Source of the DNA: Limimaricola hongkongensis DSM 17492
Lineage (GTDB): Bacteria > Pseudomonadota > Alphaproteobacteria > Rhodobacterales > Rhodobacteraceae
Direction: 5' to 3'
Length of the DNA stretch: 64,000 nt
Assembly (NCBI RefSeq): GCF_000600975.2
Contig: NZ_KK088650.1
Location: 434,001 to 498,000 of the forward strand
A model generated the notes under the pieces. That model did no database searches. It had not been told where the DNA came from and saw nothing but the letters and a program-made list of their open reading frames with translations. Made by a program: the position numbers and the translations under genes. This document shows positions 63,625 through 64,000 of the stretch, piece by piece (position 1 is the first letter of the stretch; every line of letters starts with the position of its first letter).

Positions 63625-63653
63625 TTGCGACAGCCGGATCGCTCTGCTACATC
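63625..63653 (+). promoter_or_regulatory. Candidate promoter of the ATP synthase operon
   Basis: TTGCGA (63625-63630) and TACATC (63648-63653) are 17 bases apart, about 110 bases before the atpH start. This is a weak sigma-70-like pair in a mostly GC-rich gap. Confidence 0.35.
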
Positions 63654-63764
63654 GCCCCTGATTTTGACGGCCTTCGCCCGCGCGAGGGCCATGCAAGCTG
63701 CCCGGCCGTCGCCATGTTCCCATGGCGCGGCAGCGCCGGGCCCAAAGACTGCGGAAGGGTGGAC

Positions 63765-64000
63765 GTGTCCGAACCAGCATCGATCTCAACCGGCATCGCT
63801 CAGCGCTATGCCACGGCCGTGTTCGACCTGGCGCGGGAGGGCGACGATCTCGCCGCCCTGACGTCGGATGTCGACGCGTTGCGCGCGGCGCTGTCCGACA
63901 GCGCGGAGTTTCGCGACCTGATCTCCTCGCCGGTCTACAGCCGCGACGATCAGGGCCGCGCGATGTCGGCGATCGCCGCCAAGATGGGGCTGACCCGGAC
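63765..64000 (+). CDS. atpH: ATP synthase F1 subunit delta, N-terminal part
   Basis: The gene runs off the right edge; 78 full codons are visible. From the GTG at 63765 the product begins [20 protein letters not shown], followed by [20 protein letters not shown] and [20 protein letters not shown], which is the delta (OSCP) subunit N-terminal helical domain. This subunit links the F1 head to the peripheral stalk of ATP synthase. GGAAGGG lies 5-10 bases upstream; a GTG two codons earlier is possible. It should be the first gene of atpHAGDC. Confidence 0.93.
   Translation, partial: MSEPASISTGIAQRYATAVFDLAREGDDLAALTSDVDALRAALSDSAEFRDLISSPVYSRDDQGRAMSAIAAKMGLTR

Overview
The window is a very GC-rich stretch of chromosome from an alphaproteobacterium, most likely a member of the Rhodobacteraceae. 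This rests on gene content and order: chvI-chvG-hprK-rapZ-EIIA(Man)-HPr next to pckA, a DUF1013/TrcR cell-cycle regulator, DUF6525, DUF6473 and DUF2125 proteins, a membrane-anchored cytochrome c (CycM type) divergent from pheA, and an ATP synthase operon beginning with atpH at the right edge. I see no rRNA, tRNA, phage genes, insertion sequences or CRISPR, so this is core chromosome rather than an accessory island.

Layout, left to right. 1-506: tail of a sugar-type ABC ATPase. 831-3989: cobalamin riboswitch followed by a BtuF/BtuC/BtuD-type importer. 3892-7685: DUF6525 gene, then a zinc uptake locus in which znuA diverges from zur-znuC-znuB, with two palindromic candidate Zur sites between them. 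7753-9516: DUF6473 protein and 3-hydroxybutyryl-CoA dehydrogenase. 9536-14066 (minus): regulatory PTS proteins HPr and EIIA, RapZ, a short HPr kinase and the ChvG/ChvI two-component system, divergent from pckA (14395-15993). 16077-23692: secreted alpha/beta hydrolase, RNase T2, TrcR, PACE transporter, the dnaX-ybaB-recR operon, a YidH-like DUF202 protein and RsgA. 23832-23928 (minus): small SRP RNA. 23980-29670: HAD phosphatase, CpdB-like nucleotidase, NudC, SRPBCC protein, PheA, cytochrome c. 29875-35549: yejABEF-type oligopeptide/microcin C importer, whose original start codon appears to be followed directly by a stop. 35699-43549: FAA hydrolase, D,D-carboxypeptidase with SPOR domain, HAD hydrolase, ClpS, RsmC-like methyltransferase, an SDR lacking its catalytic lysine, a lipoprotein, HemF and a DUF2270 protein. 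43554-51200: HemE/HemC (divergent), P460-type cytochrome, DUF2189 protein, alpha-glucosidase, CoA-transferase and rpsD with a possible structured leader. 51268-55786: hypothetical membrane protein, hisC-tyrC, DUF2125 protein, ChaC. 55893-59276: a two-gene MotA/ExbB-like plus OmpA/MotB-like unit with a very long coiled coil. 59352-64000: clpA, gloB, a methyltransferase with an apparent 3' frameshift, and the start of atpH.

The genes mostly form small housekeeping operons: metal and cofactor uptake under riboswitch or Zur control, carbon-flux control (PTS/HprK, ChvGI, pckA), replication and repair (dnaX, recR), proteostasis (clpS, clpA) and tetrapyrrole synthesis (hemC, hemE, hemF). The best candidate for an under-described system is the proton-channel-like pair at 55893-59276. 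Other observations worth checking are the ATG-TAA at the head of yejA, a dispersed/inverted 21-base repeat, a hairpin that contains the yidH ribosome binding site, twin 12-base repeats before pckA, and two convergent gene pairs that share a single CTAG for both stop codons.
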